A stretch of DNA of 64,000 bases from contig CP036432.1 in NCBI GenBank assembly GCA_007753675.1, positions 3,694,394 through 3,758,393 of the forward strand. Reading direction: 5' to 3'. Below the pieces are notes generated by a model. The model did no database searches. It was not told the DNA's origin and worked only from the letters and a program-made list of their open reading frames with translations. Made by a program: the position numbers and the translations under genes. This stretch comes from Stieleria magnilauensis (GTDB lineage: Bacteria > Planctomycetota > Planctomycetia > Pirellulales > Pirellulaceae). Shown here one piece after another: positions 43,801-51,918 of the stretch. Each line of letters opens with the position of its first letter. The stretch's first letter is position 1.

Positions 43801-45906
43801 GCCGCGGTTGCGGTACGGACTGAAACGCGACGCATTGACTTTCGCACGATCGAGCCTTCTGACGCCTTCGTCCTGTCCGCGGCGAACGCCCGCTATGAAG
43901 TCGTCATGCCTGCTGAGGTCGCGACATCAGACTTGGCGTTGAAAGCACAAACGGTTTTTCGCGGCCATGAATATGGCGGCACGCTGGATGTCGACCAGCT
44001 GGGCGGTTTGAGGATTGATCTTGAACCGTTTCACTATCAGAAAAGCGAAGTGACGTTAAACGGTCCCTGGGACGAACTGTCGGTCGTGTTTGTGCTGGAT
44101 TGTTCGGCCAGCATGGGCGAACCGCTCGACGACGAAGGCGCGGGGGGCGACGGCGAGGGTTCCGAAGGCGAGGGCGGTGCATCGCGGATTGCAGTCGCCA
44201 AGGCGGCGCTCCAAGAAATGCTGTTCGATCTCGGGCTGCGTCGCAATGTGCGTGTCGGCGTGCAAGCGTTCGGGCATCGCTTGGGATGGAGTGTCGACGA
44301 ACCGATCAAGCTGCTGACCCGGCCTGATTTCACCGGTCCGATCGATCCGACGTTGACGCCCGAACAGGACGTCGAATCCATTTTGACGCTCAGCGAGTTT
44401 GATCTGGCGACGGCGCAGTCCCTGGTGCCGGAGATCGAAGCCTTGAAACCGTGGGGACAATCGCCACTGTATCTGTCAGTGCTGCGGTCAATTCAAGAGT
44501 TTTCCGCTGTGGATGCGAAAGCCGATCGCCACGTCATTGCGATCACCGACGGAGCCAACTATCAGTACATCCCTTCGTCGGCGACCAACGTGTTGCCGAC
44601 GACCGACGACGATGTTCGCGGGGCGTGGATGCAACGCCCCGTCCCCGTCCACATCCTCGGCTTGGGGATGGATCGGACGCAGCAACGAGACGCCGTGCAA
44701 GCGTTCGAAAGCTTGAGCCGCGAGACCGGTGGGCATTTCCAGGTACTGGACAGTTACACCGACCTGAAGCAAGCCGTCCGCAATCTGCTGGCCCCCGGCA
44801 TGTATCGGCTGCGGTCGTATCAAAACGCCGAACGCCCCGAGATGCCGACGACGCTGGCCACACCGACACAAGTGATCCCGGCCCCGACAGCTCCCGAGTT
44901 GTTTGCACTGCAGTACGAAGGTCGCCAATGGGTCGATACCGCCGCGGCCGACGCCGATCCGTCACCGCTCGCGGTCGAACCGGTGGTCTTGGAAGGCGGC
45001 GAAGCGTATCAGTTGTACGTCAATGAGGCGGGTACGGAGATCTACGACTATGCCTACGACGACAACGTCGAAGCGATGGCAGAGCTGGTAACCGGCGATG
45101 GGATCGCGACCGAGCAAGTGGTCCGTGTGCATCGAGCGAACCGTCGAGCGCCCGGTCAGATCGTCTTTCCCGTGTCGTGGCAGCGGAGAGATTCTGCCGG
45201 CGCGACAGATCGTCCGCTGTGGCGGGCGACACGACGCCCGTCGGATGTTTGGATTCAAGTACAACCGGTGGCAGTCGATGGCAGCGAGATCGGCCAGCCG
45301 TATACGTTCTTTGATGCGACGTTCCAGCCCGGTGAACCCGTTCCAGTGATGAACCTTGTGGCGAACGACTGGCCAGCGACTGCCGTCCGCGCCCGGCTGC
45401 GACTCTGGTCGCGACCGGCGGAAGAGGCAACGACGATCGAATTGCTTCCGCCGGCGGTTGCGAGCGGTGCCAACCTGAATGATCCGAGACGTCGGCTCAG
45501 TCGTTTAAACACGACGATCGCCATCGATGAAACGACCACCGAATCGGTCGAAGTCGCCTCCGGAATCCAGCTGCGCATCGATCCGCTGGGAACCCAGTTT
45601 GTCGACGGCGTGGCCCGTCGCAGATACGTCGTTGATTTTTCCGATCCGGACGTGCCGGTGACCTCGATCAAAATCAGTCTTCGCGAATCGATCGATGAAA
45701 AACCGGTTCGCATCGTGCGACAGTTCGATCCCGAACGCCGCATGTCGGTGCACACGTTTTATTATCGATCCAGACGGAACGAGCCGGTCGGCCAGATCCG
45801 TGTGACGAACCGCGAACAGGAAATCGACGGGGCCTGGAAACTGGATCGTGATTGGATCGAAGTCGCGATTCCCAACGCAGGCGGCTTGTTGCCGGTGGGC
45901 CGTTAG
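40882..45906 (+). CDS. Giant membrane-anchored caspase-like protein with vWA domain
   Basis: 1674 aa. A membrane helix lies at about 42-63. The caspase-like domain keeps both catalytic residues: SLHG (H145-G146) and LLILDCNR (D194-C195). A long helical part follows (about 330-1000). A von Willebrand A domain starts near residue 1067, with the MIDAS motif DCSAS at 1073-1077 and VIAITDGANYQY; an acidic/Gly insertion interrupts it just after the MIDAS motif (EPLDDEGAGGDGEGSEGEGG). The C-terminal part is beta-rich. The MIDAS would bind a metal and a partner protein; the caspase part could cleave substrates after a signal. The analogous gene at 34223 lacks the Cys. Function unknown; location suggests a link with type VI secretion. 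Confidence 0.8.
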   Translation: MSTSPIQPAGNTKKSTRKVWQGDRSSGVDVFGFLWRRSRQFLWGALLLAALLLFVWLIWLLLLSPKRTPMVVLSAAPYSWPLPPNAWAKEDFEKLAAMDGETITLRGSDDPVFKATDFYQRLDREIKRAEGQSHRVPLIVWVSLHGVAESNSGAIHLIPPKAAMTDPKSWIELDALLDRFEQLGANRKALLILDCNRMQVNWNIGLAANQFADKVQTVFRDRVAAKKTTADLAVLLSAGPEQTSHVSADLAGSVFGHYVQRGLAGAADQMANGGNGDGWVDLSELDRYVRSHVQWWVRQSRGKSQRPTLLTTTSKSDFRLARSLNPELLKQLTSRPLSRRPGPTISDPQLDALWRSLDQIREAQLYRREPIAFRDLEHDLLWLEQLSSAGKGYQTLAKRTFNRVVGDITATERRMAQLPQTPTYAAAYSLLSGDPPPLPRSLNVHSLSLAEFFGTQDVISSTQLRDRWNELSDQPDAGLLAKVREAFETQATSDYRDAHFLRMLDRYQTPRLWQQPESLGKLLTLQGSIDDLSVPRDATGIPSDLRIHRWKRVLLGPIDAARRRAEDSVFLRLQNGLEESVRETESRFAASSEAANLAAATMQICDQSMAVAPYYAQWIAHPDRAMASEETQDAIDNLIVPLIAGTQQLAAQLDAVPNAATDQQAVIDSIRAAHAVANETIQPVMGSLAESLTLRTRQLIRQSLTNELTTIGEIEAALSVPLVDWESRRQLRTARNEMITRVQQTLDAPSAEDAETNAEPADERALAYSARIASWEQHPLDLLLGSERTGSNVSNKNRIANFVDSIGRQMERLETESTLEGEHQICGGAARRMRAAAAIWFPRPKSDPIATLRTVGIKSLLVWHVDRAIGDFWGPAGGERSFYDLAASDYLESADELDRLGKDSAGGGARLVEIEAAKTRIEASRQFLPNWLTTTAPRTIQLDPMDAVRSSFVVSSEPGNVALADGFTPPSGTAAVAVRTETRRIDFRTIEPSDAFVLSAANARYEVVMPAEVATSDLALKAQTVFRGHEYGGTLDVDQLGGLRIDLEPFHYQKSEVTLNGPWDELSVVFVLDCSASMGEPLDDEGAGGDGEGSEGEGGASRIAVAKAALQEMLFDLGLRRNVRVGVQAFGHRLGWSVDEPIKLLTRPDFTGPIDPTLTPEQDVESILTLSEFDLATAQSLVPEIEALKPWGQSPLYLSVLRSIQEFSAVDAKADRHVIAITDGANYQYIPSSATNVLPTTDDDVRGAWMQRPVPVHILGLGMDRTQQRDAVQAFESLSRETGGHFQVLDSYTDLKQAVRNLLAPGMYRLRSYQNAERPEMPTTLATPTQVIPAPTAPELFALQYEGRQWVDTAAADADPSPLAVEPVVLEGGEAYQLYVNEAGTEIYDYAYDDNVEAMAELVTGDGIATEQVVRVHRANRRAPGQIVFPVSWQRRDSAGATDRPLWRATRRPSDVWIQVQPVAVDGSEIGQPYTFFDATFQPGEPVPVMNLVANDWPATAVRARLRLWSRPAEEATTIELLPPAVASGANLNDPRRRLSRLNTTIAIDETTTESVEVASGIQLRIDPLGTQFVDGVARRRYVVDFSDPDVPVTSIKISLRESIDEKPVRIVRQFDPERRMSVHTFYYRSRRNEPVGQIRVTNREQEIDGAWKLDRDWIEVAIPNAGGLLPVGR

Positions 45907-45984
45907 GGTTTTTGTCAACGATTGAAACGTGGGGTAAGCATCTTGCTTGCCGTTTCGGAGAGGCTGGGTAGGCGTACGCTGGTC

Positions 45985-46076
45985 GCGTACGCGAAGAGTC
46001 GCAAGCTGGAAGCGTACGCCACTGCTGGAGGCGTGCGCGAAGAGACGCAAGCTGGAAGCGTACGCCACTGGTGGAA
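45985..46076. repeat. 46-bp tandem repeat, two copies
   Basis: Units 45985-46030 and 46031-46076 differ at only a few positions (layout GCGTACGCGAAGAGTCGCAAG, then GCTGGAAGCGTACGCC). It resembles repeats I associate with planctomycete chromosomes. It fills the space between two convergent genes, with no terminator-like T-run. Confidence 0.7.
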
Positions 46077-46089
46077 GCGCAGCTACTTT

Positions 46090-47169
46090 TCAGCTGCACT
46101 TTTGGGCGACGACGAGATGGCTGTCGTAGGACACCATGCTGCGGTCGTGCATGCGGACGTGCCAGGAGCAGTTGTCTTCCACGACCAGACGCAACGTGGT
46201 TAACGATTGCGGGTGACCGGGGCTGAGCAACTGTCGCAAGATGGGTTCGCTGGCGCCGCCGCCGGGACCGCGTTGGGAGTGCCCACCGAGCCAGCCTTCC
46301 ATCGACGTGGCCGAGGATGACCAATCGTAGGGACAGGCCAGAACCGCCGAGCCATCGGGCTTCAAAACCGATCCGAGCGACGCGAGAAATTCCATCGGCG
46401 AGTGGACGCAATCGAGCAGGTTCATGCTGAACGCGGCGTCGACCGAATGTTCAACAAACGGTAACGCGGTTGCGTCGCAGGCCCAGAAGTCAACCTGATG
46501 AGCATTCGGAAAAGTCACCGGAAACTCACGCCGATCATAGACAACCCCGACGCGCCGTCTGGGATAACGCACCATGCCGTCGCGCAGGGCCCCCGCGGCG
46601 ATGCGCAACATCGGAAAATTCAAGTCGATGCCGAGCACCGGGCGATCCAGTTTTTCGGCCAACGCGAACGTGCCTCGTCCGACCGAGCATCCGACGTCTA
46701 AAACGTTGTGCAGATTCGCCGATTTCAACTCGGACAATTCCAAGCCACGTTGGAGGACACGGAGCATCGAGCCCGGTTTCGGATCGACCGGCGGCTCCTC
46801 CGGATCGAGATCACCGTAATGGTCCCAGGTGTAACAACTGGTGTGCTGTCGGATCGCATCCAGCGTCGACCCGTGCCCACAGCAATCGCCCAAAACGCTT
46901 TCGATGGTTTCACTCAGATCGCTTCGTTGGCAGACCTGCAAAACATTCTCCGAGAGATAACTGCGGATGTCTCGGATGATCAACGGCACGCCATCGATGA
47001 TGGGGTATTCGCGTTGGCAATGAATGTTGCTGCAATGCAACAAGCCTTCGACGATGTGATCGTCGACTTCTTTGATGACCGTTGCCAGTTCGAGAAAACT
47101 GACCTGGTCGGTCGCGGCGCGACAAACCGGGCAGACCGGTTGAAAGGTTTCGAGATGCCGGCGTCGCAC
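46090..47169 (-). CDS. SAM methyltransferase with an N-terminal zinc-ribbon (Trm112-like) domain
   Basis: 359 aa from GTG 47169, 6 bp after the PAAR gene. The N-terminus has two Cys pairs (CPVC at 13-16 and CSNIHC further on) with EYPIIDGVPLII, the Trm112-like layout. The methyltransferase fold has VLDVGCSVGRG as SAM motif I, LGIDLNFPML as the following acidic motif and AAFSMNLLDCVHSPMEFL. Substrate unknown. Its coupling to a PAAR gene suggests that it modifies a secretion-related protein or acts on effectors. Confidence 0.85.
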   Translation of the reverse strand: MRRRHLETFQPVCPVCRAATDQVSFLELATVIKEVDDHIVEGLLHCSNIHCQREYPIIDGVPLIIRDIRSYLSENVLQVCQRSDLSETIESVLGDCCGHGSTLDAIRQHTSCYTWDHYGDLDPEEPPVDPKPGSMLRVLQRGLELSELKSANLHNVLDVGCSVGRGTFALAEKLDRPVLGIDLNFPMLRIAAGALRDGMVRYPRRRVGVVYDRREFPVTFPNAHQVDFWACDATALPFVEHSVDAAFSMNLLDCVHSPMEFLASLGSVLKPDGSAVLACPYDWSSSATSMEGWLGGHSQRGPGGGASEPILRQLLSPGHPQSLTTLRLVVEDNCSWHVRMHDRSMVSYDSHLVVAQKCS

Positions 47170-47175
47170 GAGACG

Positions 47176-47562
47176 TCAGCCCCCGATCATGACAGTCGGG
47201 CAACCCGGCGGCAAGACTTTACCGACCGGGCTGGGGATCGGCGCAACGCAACTGGCGTGGGCGGTCATGTCGTTGATCCTGGCAGCCGGCAGACCGCCGA
47301 TCAATACCTTCCCGGATCCCTTGGCAATCATGCCGGGACCGGCAGGTACACAGCCTGGCAACATGCAAGGCAGTGTCGTGTCGGTCACGCGTGCGGCGGG
47401 CATTTTTCCGATCAGCACGTTGGCCTGGCCCTTGATAATCGTCAACGGCAGTGGCGGATGAGCCACCGGCGTCGGAACCGGAGCCGGCGGATGAATCGGT
47501 GCGTGGCAATGCGGAGCGTCTTGTTTGACAAGATCAGTCATGCGGGCAGCGGGAGGAGCCAT
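47176..47562 (-). CDS. PAAR-domain protein (type VI spike tip)
   Basis: 128 aa. The PAAR repeats are visible: MPPAARMTDLV at the start, then VLIGKMPAARVTDTT, VLIGGLPAARINDM and PTVMIGG. Such proteins cap VgrG with a sharp zinc-bound tip; H19, H21 and several Cys (CHAP, CMLPGC, ASCVAP) could bind the metal. No effector domain is attached. It is followed by the methyltransferase and preceded by a parvulin gene on the same strand. Confidence 0.92.
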   Translation of the reverse strand: MAPPAARMTDLVKQDAPHCHAPIHPPAPVPTPVAHPPLPLTIIKGQANVLIGKMPAARVTDTTLPCMLPGCVPAGPGMIAKGSGKVLIGGLPAARINDMTAHASCVAPIPSPVGKVLPPGCPTVMIGG

Positions 47563-47671
47563 GGAATCAAACTCGTGGCAGTGCCGGTCGAACAGGGGTC
47601 GCGGAAGTGAAGTTTAGCTTGGGGAAGGTGATTGTGCCATCGCAGTCGGCGTGATTGGGGCTTCGTCGGTC

Positions 47672-47959
47672 TTACGCATAGTCTGTCCGCGCGAGCACTT
47701 CGACGAGGTGATAACCGTTGGCGGTGGCGACGGGTCCATAAACGTCGCCGATGTCCCCTTGCAGAAACACCGGCTCCAGTTCGGGAGCCATGTGCCCGGG
47801 ACCGAATTCGCCCAGCGAGCCGCCTTGGCGGGCGGTGGGACATTCCGAATAGACCCTCGCCAATTCGCCAAAATCCGCACCCTGTTGCCATTTCACCATG
47901 ACCTCGTTGGCCAGTTCGGGCGTGGAGACCTGAATGTGGCGGGCTTTGATGCGTAGCAC
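47672..47959 (-). CDS. Parvulin-type peptidyl-prolyl isomerase
   Basis: 95 aa from GTG 47959 (GGAG ribosome site; the frame is open to 48034). It covers a single rotamase domain: IKARHIQVSTPELANEVM, DFGELARVYSECPTARQGGSLGEFGPGHMAPELEPVFL and ANGYHLVEVLART in layout, with the conserved His and GGSLGEF. No signal peptide, so it acts in the cytoplasm. It may fold or keep soluble a secreted protein; the Ala/Met-rich neighbour gene on the same strand is a candidate client. Confidence 0.88.
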   Translation of the reverse strand: MLRIKARHIQVSTPELANEVMVKWQQGADFGELARVYSECPTARQGGSLGEFGPGHMAPELEPVFLQGDIGDVYGPVATANGYHLVEVLARTDYA

Positions 47960-48015
47960 GTTGTGAGTCTCCGTGGTGGGTGAAACTGAATCGGTCGATG
48001 TTGAAATGACAGTCG

Positions 48016-49113
48016 TCAACGTCCGGCGACGCAAAAGATGTTGGGGCAGGGGGCGCCGGAGATCATCGGGGTTTCCATCGCGGCTTCAAAGGACGCGGCC
48101 ATGGAGGCCGCGATCGACATGTCGCCCATGCTCGGCAACCCGCCCGGCTCCATCGCAGCCAACGCGGGCGCCGCCGGCATCGGTGCTTCGGCGGCGATGG
48201 CCATCGCCGCGGCCAGTTCGGCGGCGGCGCCCCCTTCCGCACCGCCGGTTAACTCGGCAGCCATATCACCGGAGGCGGCGACAGCGGCTTCCATGTTGGC
48301 GGCCATCCCCGCGGCGCCTGCTTCCATCGCCGGCAATGCCATTTCCATCGACATCTCGCCCATCTCGGCGCTGACGAGCCCGAAATCGGAGAGCCCAGCG
48401 CTGACTTCGCCCATCTCACCGGCCGACATCGCGAGCGGAGGGACTTCGAGACTGCCCGCCATTTCCAGCGCCGCGGCAAATTCGCCGGGGGCGGCAGGGT
48501 TGAATCCCAGCGCGACCGCGGCGTTCAGTGCTCGGGCGGCCAACGCGAGCTCCATCGCAAAGGAACCTCCGGCGGAAACGGAAAGACCGAGTGTGCCCGA
48601 CATTGCCAGTGAAGCTTCCAGCGCCGCGGCCAAGCTCGCTTCGAGTGCCGCAGCCGCGCCGGGGGCGGCCATGTCGATTCCCAAGGACGCTTCAATCGCG
48701 GCGTTGATCCCCAGCGCCATCGGCAGTCCGCCCAGCGGTTCCATCGCGGCACCGAGAGCCCCGCCCAACTCACCCAAGGCGGGCGCGGCGATGTTCAAGG
48801 CGCCCGCGGCGAGCGACAGTTCCATCGCGGCGCTCGGTGCGGTCATGTCGATCCCCAACGAAGCGCCGACTTGCGCCATCGCTTCCATCGCCAAAACAGC
48901 TTCCATCGAAAACGCCGGCAACTCGGCGCTGAGCATCGCCTCGAGGGCTCCCGAGGCGGCCATTTCAGCCGTCGCATTGACCGCCGCGGCGACTCCCGCG
49001 GCGGCTGCCAGTCCGGCTGCACCGGCGGGCAGCGGCGGCACCTCGATCGCGACCGGCGGGATCTCGATGCCGGCAGCCATCTCGGCAACTTTCGGCATGC
49101 AAATACAAAACAT
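48016..49113 (-). CDS. Extremely Ala/Met/Glu-rich protein, possible type VI effector or adaptor
   Basis: 365 aa, roughly one-third or more alanine, with Met, Gly, Glu and Leu making up most of the rest. It starts MFCICMPKVAEM and ends GAPCPNIFCVAGR, so Cys-rich ends bracket a low-complexity body. The body has loosely repeated phrases (AALEASLAA, GIDMAAPGAA, AAMEPLGGLP) and looks like many amphipathic helices. A long antisense ORF exists, but it is only the mirror of the low-complexity sequence; the minus frame has natural boundaries and neighbours (PAAR, parvulin) on the same strand. No known family. It may be membrane-active or a structural filler. Confidence 0.6.
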   Translation of the reverse strand: MFCICMPKVAEMAAGIEIPPVAIEVPPLPAGAAGLAAAAGVAAAVNATAEMAASGALEAMLSAELPAFSMEAVLAMEAMAQVGASLGIDMTAPSAAMELSLAAGALNIAAPALGELGGALGAAMEPLGGLPMALGINAAIEASLGIDMAAPGAAAALEASLAAALEASLAMSGTLGLSVSAGGSFAMELALAARALNAAVALGFNPAAPGEFAAALEMAGSLEVPPLAMSAGEMGEVSAGLSDFGLVSAEMGEMSMEMALPAMEAGAAGMAANMEAAVAASGDMAAELTGGAEGGAAAELAAAMAIAAEAPMPAAPALAAMEPGGLPSMGDMSIAASMAASFEAAMETPMISGAPCPNIFCVAGR

Positions 49114-49255
49114 GGATCACACCTTCACAAAGACACGTTTGACTCGGCCGCCGGCGAACTTGTCGCCCCAAGTCGCGACAACGCTTCGCAATACTGGTAG
49201 ATTATGGACAAGAAACGGTCGCGTAGGGCCATGATGTAACTGTCGGAGAGATCTT

Positions 49256-49450
49256 TTGTCAGAAGAGAGTCAGCTTTTCCATGTCGCCGAAGAATCGGGA
49301 AAATTTGAAGTGCTCGATCCGTCCGGCCGTTCCATCTTGACCTGCCGCGATGCCGCCAGCGCCAATCACTATGCCGTCCTACTCAATAAGGCCTACAAAC
49401 ACGGTTACAAAGACGGCTATCACGCGGCAAAGTCCGTAGACGATTCATGA
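49256..49450 (+). CDS. Small hypothetical protein
   Basis: 64 aa from TTG 49256 with GGAGAG 7 bp upstream. Layout: LFHVAEESGKFEVLDPSGRSILTCRDAASANHYAVLLNKAYKHGYKDGYH. It could be a small regulator or chaperone of the adjacent sheath-like gene, which starts 75 bp downstream, also with TTG. I do not recognise it. Confidence 0.6.
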   Translation: MSEESQLFHVAEESGKFEVLDPSGRSILTCRDAASANHYAVLLNKAYKHGYKDGYHAAKSVDDS

Positions 49451-49524
49451 AGACCGAAACCGTTGACCGACTGAAACGTTCAGAACCCTTCCCGTCCATT
49501 GCTGCCTGAACCGGAGTCCTTACG

Positions 49525-51060
49525 TTGTCCAACTCATTTGAATCCAGCTTTCAATTCGGCAATGTCGGCTCGGCACGCCCGCTCGATCCACAACAGCCGA
49601 TGCGGATCGTAGTGATGGGGAACTTTTCCGGCCGCGCAGGCGACTCCGGATCCCTGGCGGAGAAAAAGTTTCAACGCGTCGATATCGACAACTTCGAAGA
49701 CGTGTTGGAAAAAGTCGCTCCGACCGCAGCGGTCCGGTTGAGCGACCACTGCGACGGCGTGATCGAGATCGGAATCAGCGAGCTGGATGACTTTCATCCC
49801 GATTCACTGTATCGCAACGTGTCGATCTTTCACGAATTGCGGCAATTGCGAAAGCGGCTGATGGATCCCAAGTCGTTCTCCGCTGCGGTCGCGGACTTGA
49901 GCCAGGCACTGTCGCTGCAAACGGCAAAGGAATCAGAAGAGGCGAAACAGGATGCGTCTGCGGCAGCGGACGCAGAACCCGAGGCCGGCGACGAAAGCGA
50001 CTCGGATACGTTGGAGCGTGTGCTGGGTCAATCGGCCAAAAGCGTGGACACGACGGGGCCACGCTCACCACAGCTGGACATCCAAGGTTTGATCAACCAG
50101 ATCGTCGCACCCTACATCGAACCGAAGCCCGATCCGCGGCAGGACGAATACATCGGCCACGCCGACGCGGCGATCGCCGGACAGATGCGAACGATTCTGC
50201 ACGACCGATCGTTCCAGGCCTTGGAAGCCGCTTGGCTGGGCCTGAATTTCCTTGTTTCCCAAGTAGCGCAATCCGAGGAGGTCCAGGTCTTCCTGTGGGA
50301 CGTGACCAAATCGGAGTTGCTGGAAGCGGGCGAGTCGCCGTCGGAACAATTGGAAGATTCGTTGCTGTTTCGACGTCTGGTCACCGATCGAGAACAAGTC
50401 CCGTTTTCGCTGTTGGTCTGCAATGAAACCTTCAGCCATGAACTGAACGATCTGATCTTGCTGACCCGGCTGGGAGCCATCGGGGCAAACTCGGGAGGCC
50501 CCGTGCTGGCGGCGGCATCGCCACAGTTGGTCGGTTGCCAGGCGTGGACGGATGAAATTCCCAAGCCCACTGCGGAGCCGAGTCGACAAGAAGCGGATTG
50601 GCAAAGCATTCGCGAGAGCGCGGCGGCGCGTTGGATCGGATTGTCCGGACCGCGGTTTTTGTTGCGATTGCCCTACGGCGCATCGACCAGTTCGGTCGAC
50701 GCATTTGATTTCGAGGAGATCGACGACCCGATCACCGATCACGAGTCGCTGCAGTGGGGCGCGTCGTCATGGTTCGTCGCGACGTTGTTGGCGACCTCGT
50801 TCCTGGAATCGGGCTGGCAAATGACGCCAGGTGACTTGCAGGAGATCGGTGATTTACCCGCGCTGACGTACAAGGACGAAGACGGCGAAGTGCACTTGAA
50901 GGCTTGTGCGGAAGTGTTTCTGTCGGAGCGTGTGGCCGATCAGGTATTGGATCAGGGCGTGATGCCGCTGATGAGTTTCAAGAACCGCAACGCCGCGCGG
51001 GTGTTGCGAGTGCAATCCGTCTCCTCTCCGCCGTCGGCGCTCGCCGGGCCGTGGTCGTAG
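49525..51060 (+). CDS. Fused TssB-TssC-like contractile sheath protein
   Basis: 511 aa from TTG 49525 (GGAG 8-10 bp upstream). Residues about 20-120 have the TssB pattern (MRIVVMGNFSGR, VRLSDHCDGVIEIGISELDDFHPDSLYRNV...LRQLRKRLMDP); after an acidic linker (about 130-170), the TssC pattern follows (IAGQMRTILHDRSFQALEAAWLGLNFLV, RLPYGASTSS, FKNRN). In ordinary systems these are separate sheath subunits. A standard TssC is also encoded at the window's right end, so this fusion may be a second or adaptor sheath. Opposite strand to the core operon. Confidence 0.8.
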   Translation: MSNSFESSFQFGNVGSARPLDPQQPMRIVVMGNFSGRAGDSGSLAEKKFQRVDIDNFEDVLEKVAPTAAVRLSDHCDGVIEIGISELDDFHPDSLYRNVSIFHELRQLRKRLMDPKSFSAAVADLSQALSLQTAKESEEAKQDASAAADAEPEAGDESDSDTLERVLGQSAKSVDTTGPRSPQLDIQGLINQIVAPYIEPKPDPRQDEYIGHADAAIAGQMRTILHDRSFQALEAAWLGLNFLVSQVAQSEEVQVFLWDVTKSELLEAGESPSEQLEDSLLFRRLVTDREQVPFSLLVCNETFSHELNDLILLTRLGAIGANSGGPVLAAASPQLVGCQAWTDEIPKPTAEPSRQEADWQSIRESAAARWIGLSGPRFLLRLPYGASTSSVDAFDFEEIDDPITDHESLQWGASSWFVATLLATSFLESGWQMTPGDLQEIGDLPALTYKDEDGEVHLKACAEVFLSERVADQVLDQGVMPLMSFKNRNAARVLRVQSVSSPPSALAGPWS

Positions 51061-51070
51061 CTCGACAGGC

Positions 51071-51682
51071 ATGGCCAAACAGGAATCTCATTCGCCTCCG
51101 ATGGATCTCATCGAACTCGACTTCCCGGTGTGCTGGGACACACCGCCGCAGGAAATTTTGCGCACGATCGAGATCGCCGAGCGTTTGCGAGAGCAGATGA
51201 AGTCGGACGAGAATCAGAAGCGGATCCCGTTGCTGGTCAACAGCAACTACTACATCGCCTACCACGCATTCAAGCACATTCGAGACGCAGGACTTGGCGG
51301 CGACCTGTCGTTTTGCGAATGGGGCAGCGGGTTGGGAGTGGTGACGTGCATCGCGTCACAACTCGGTTTTCGCGCGACGGGAATCGAAATCGAGGAATCG
51401 CTATGCGAGTTTTCAGAGAAGCTCGCCAAGCAGGCAGACGTTGACGCACGATTTTTTCAGGGCAGCTATCGATCCCCGATCGGCAACGAAATCTCTCAAC
51501 TTCAGCCACGTGAAGGGGACCGTCCTTTTCCCCTGGGGCGAAGGAACTGCGACGTCATCTATGCCTACCCTTGGCCTGCTGAAGCAGCGTATCTCGCGTC
51601 GCTTTTCGAGCAATCCAGTGCGTCCTTGCTCGTCACCTACCACGGCGGAACAACGCTTCGCGTCAGAAAACACATCTGCTGA
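51071..51682 (+). CDS. Class I SAM-dependent methyltransferase
   Basis: 203 aa starting 10 bp after the sheath-fusion gene. Motif I is FCEWGSGLGVVTCIASQLGF, then GIEIEESLCEFS, and the catalytic-type DVIYAYPWPAEA. The N-terminal part (NYYIAYHAFKHI) forms a helical cap. Substrate unknown. Co-transcription with a sheath protein suggests it modifies a type VI component; no direct evidence. Confidence 0.8.
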   Translation: MAKQESHSPPMDLIELDFPVCWDTPPQEILRTIEIAERLREQMKSDENQKRIPLLVNSNYYIAYHAFKHIRDAGLGGDLSFCEWGSGLGVVTCIASQLGFRATGIEIEESLCEFSEKLAKQADVDARFFQGSYRSPIGNEISQLQPREGDRPFPLGRRNCDVIYAYPWPAEAAYLASLFEQSSASLLVTYHGGTTLRVRKHIC

Positions 51683-51918
51683 TTCAGCGAAGCCGTTCGC
51701 CCGAATCTCTCAGAGATGACCATCATTGTCGCCTTGAAAAAAGTCGAGTCTGATGCGAGTCATCAACCATTATGATATGATCAAAAAAGTCAAGGGGTCC
51801 CACTTCAACAGGCCCGACACGCGATCAAGAGACACGGCGTTTTCCTGAATGCTCACCGGGATCTTGGACGAAACCCAACTGCAAATGCACCACTCTCAAA
51901 CATTGAGGATCGTAAGCC

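Noticed and set aside
48038-49234. 398-aa Ala/Ser-rich ORF on the plus strand
   Set aside because: Mirror of the low-complexity minus-strand gene; the minus frame has better start, ends and neighbours. Not fully excluded.
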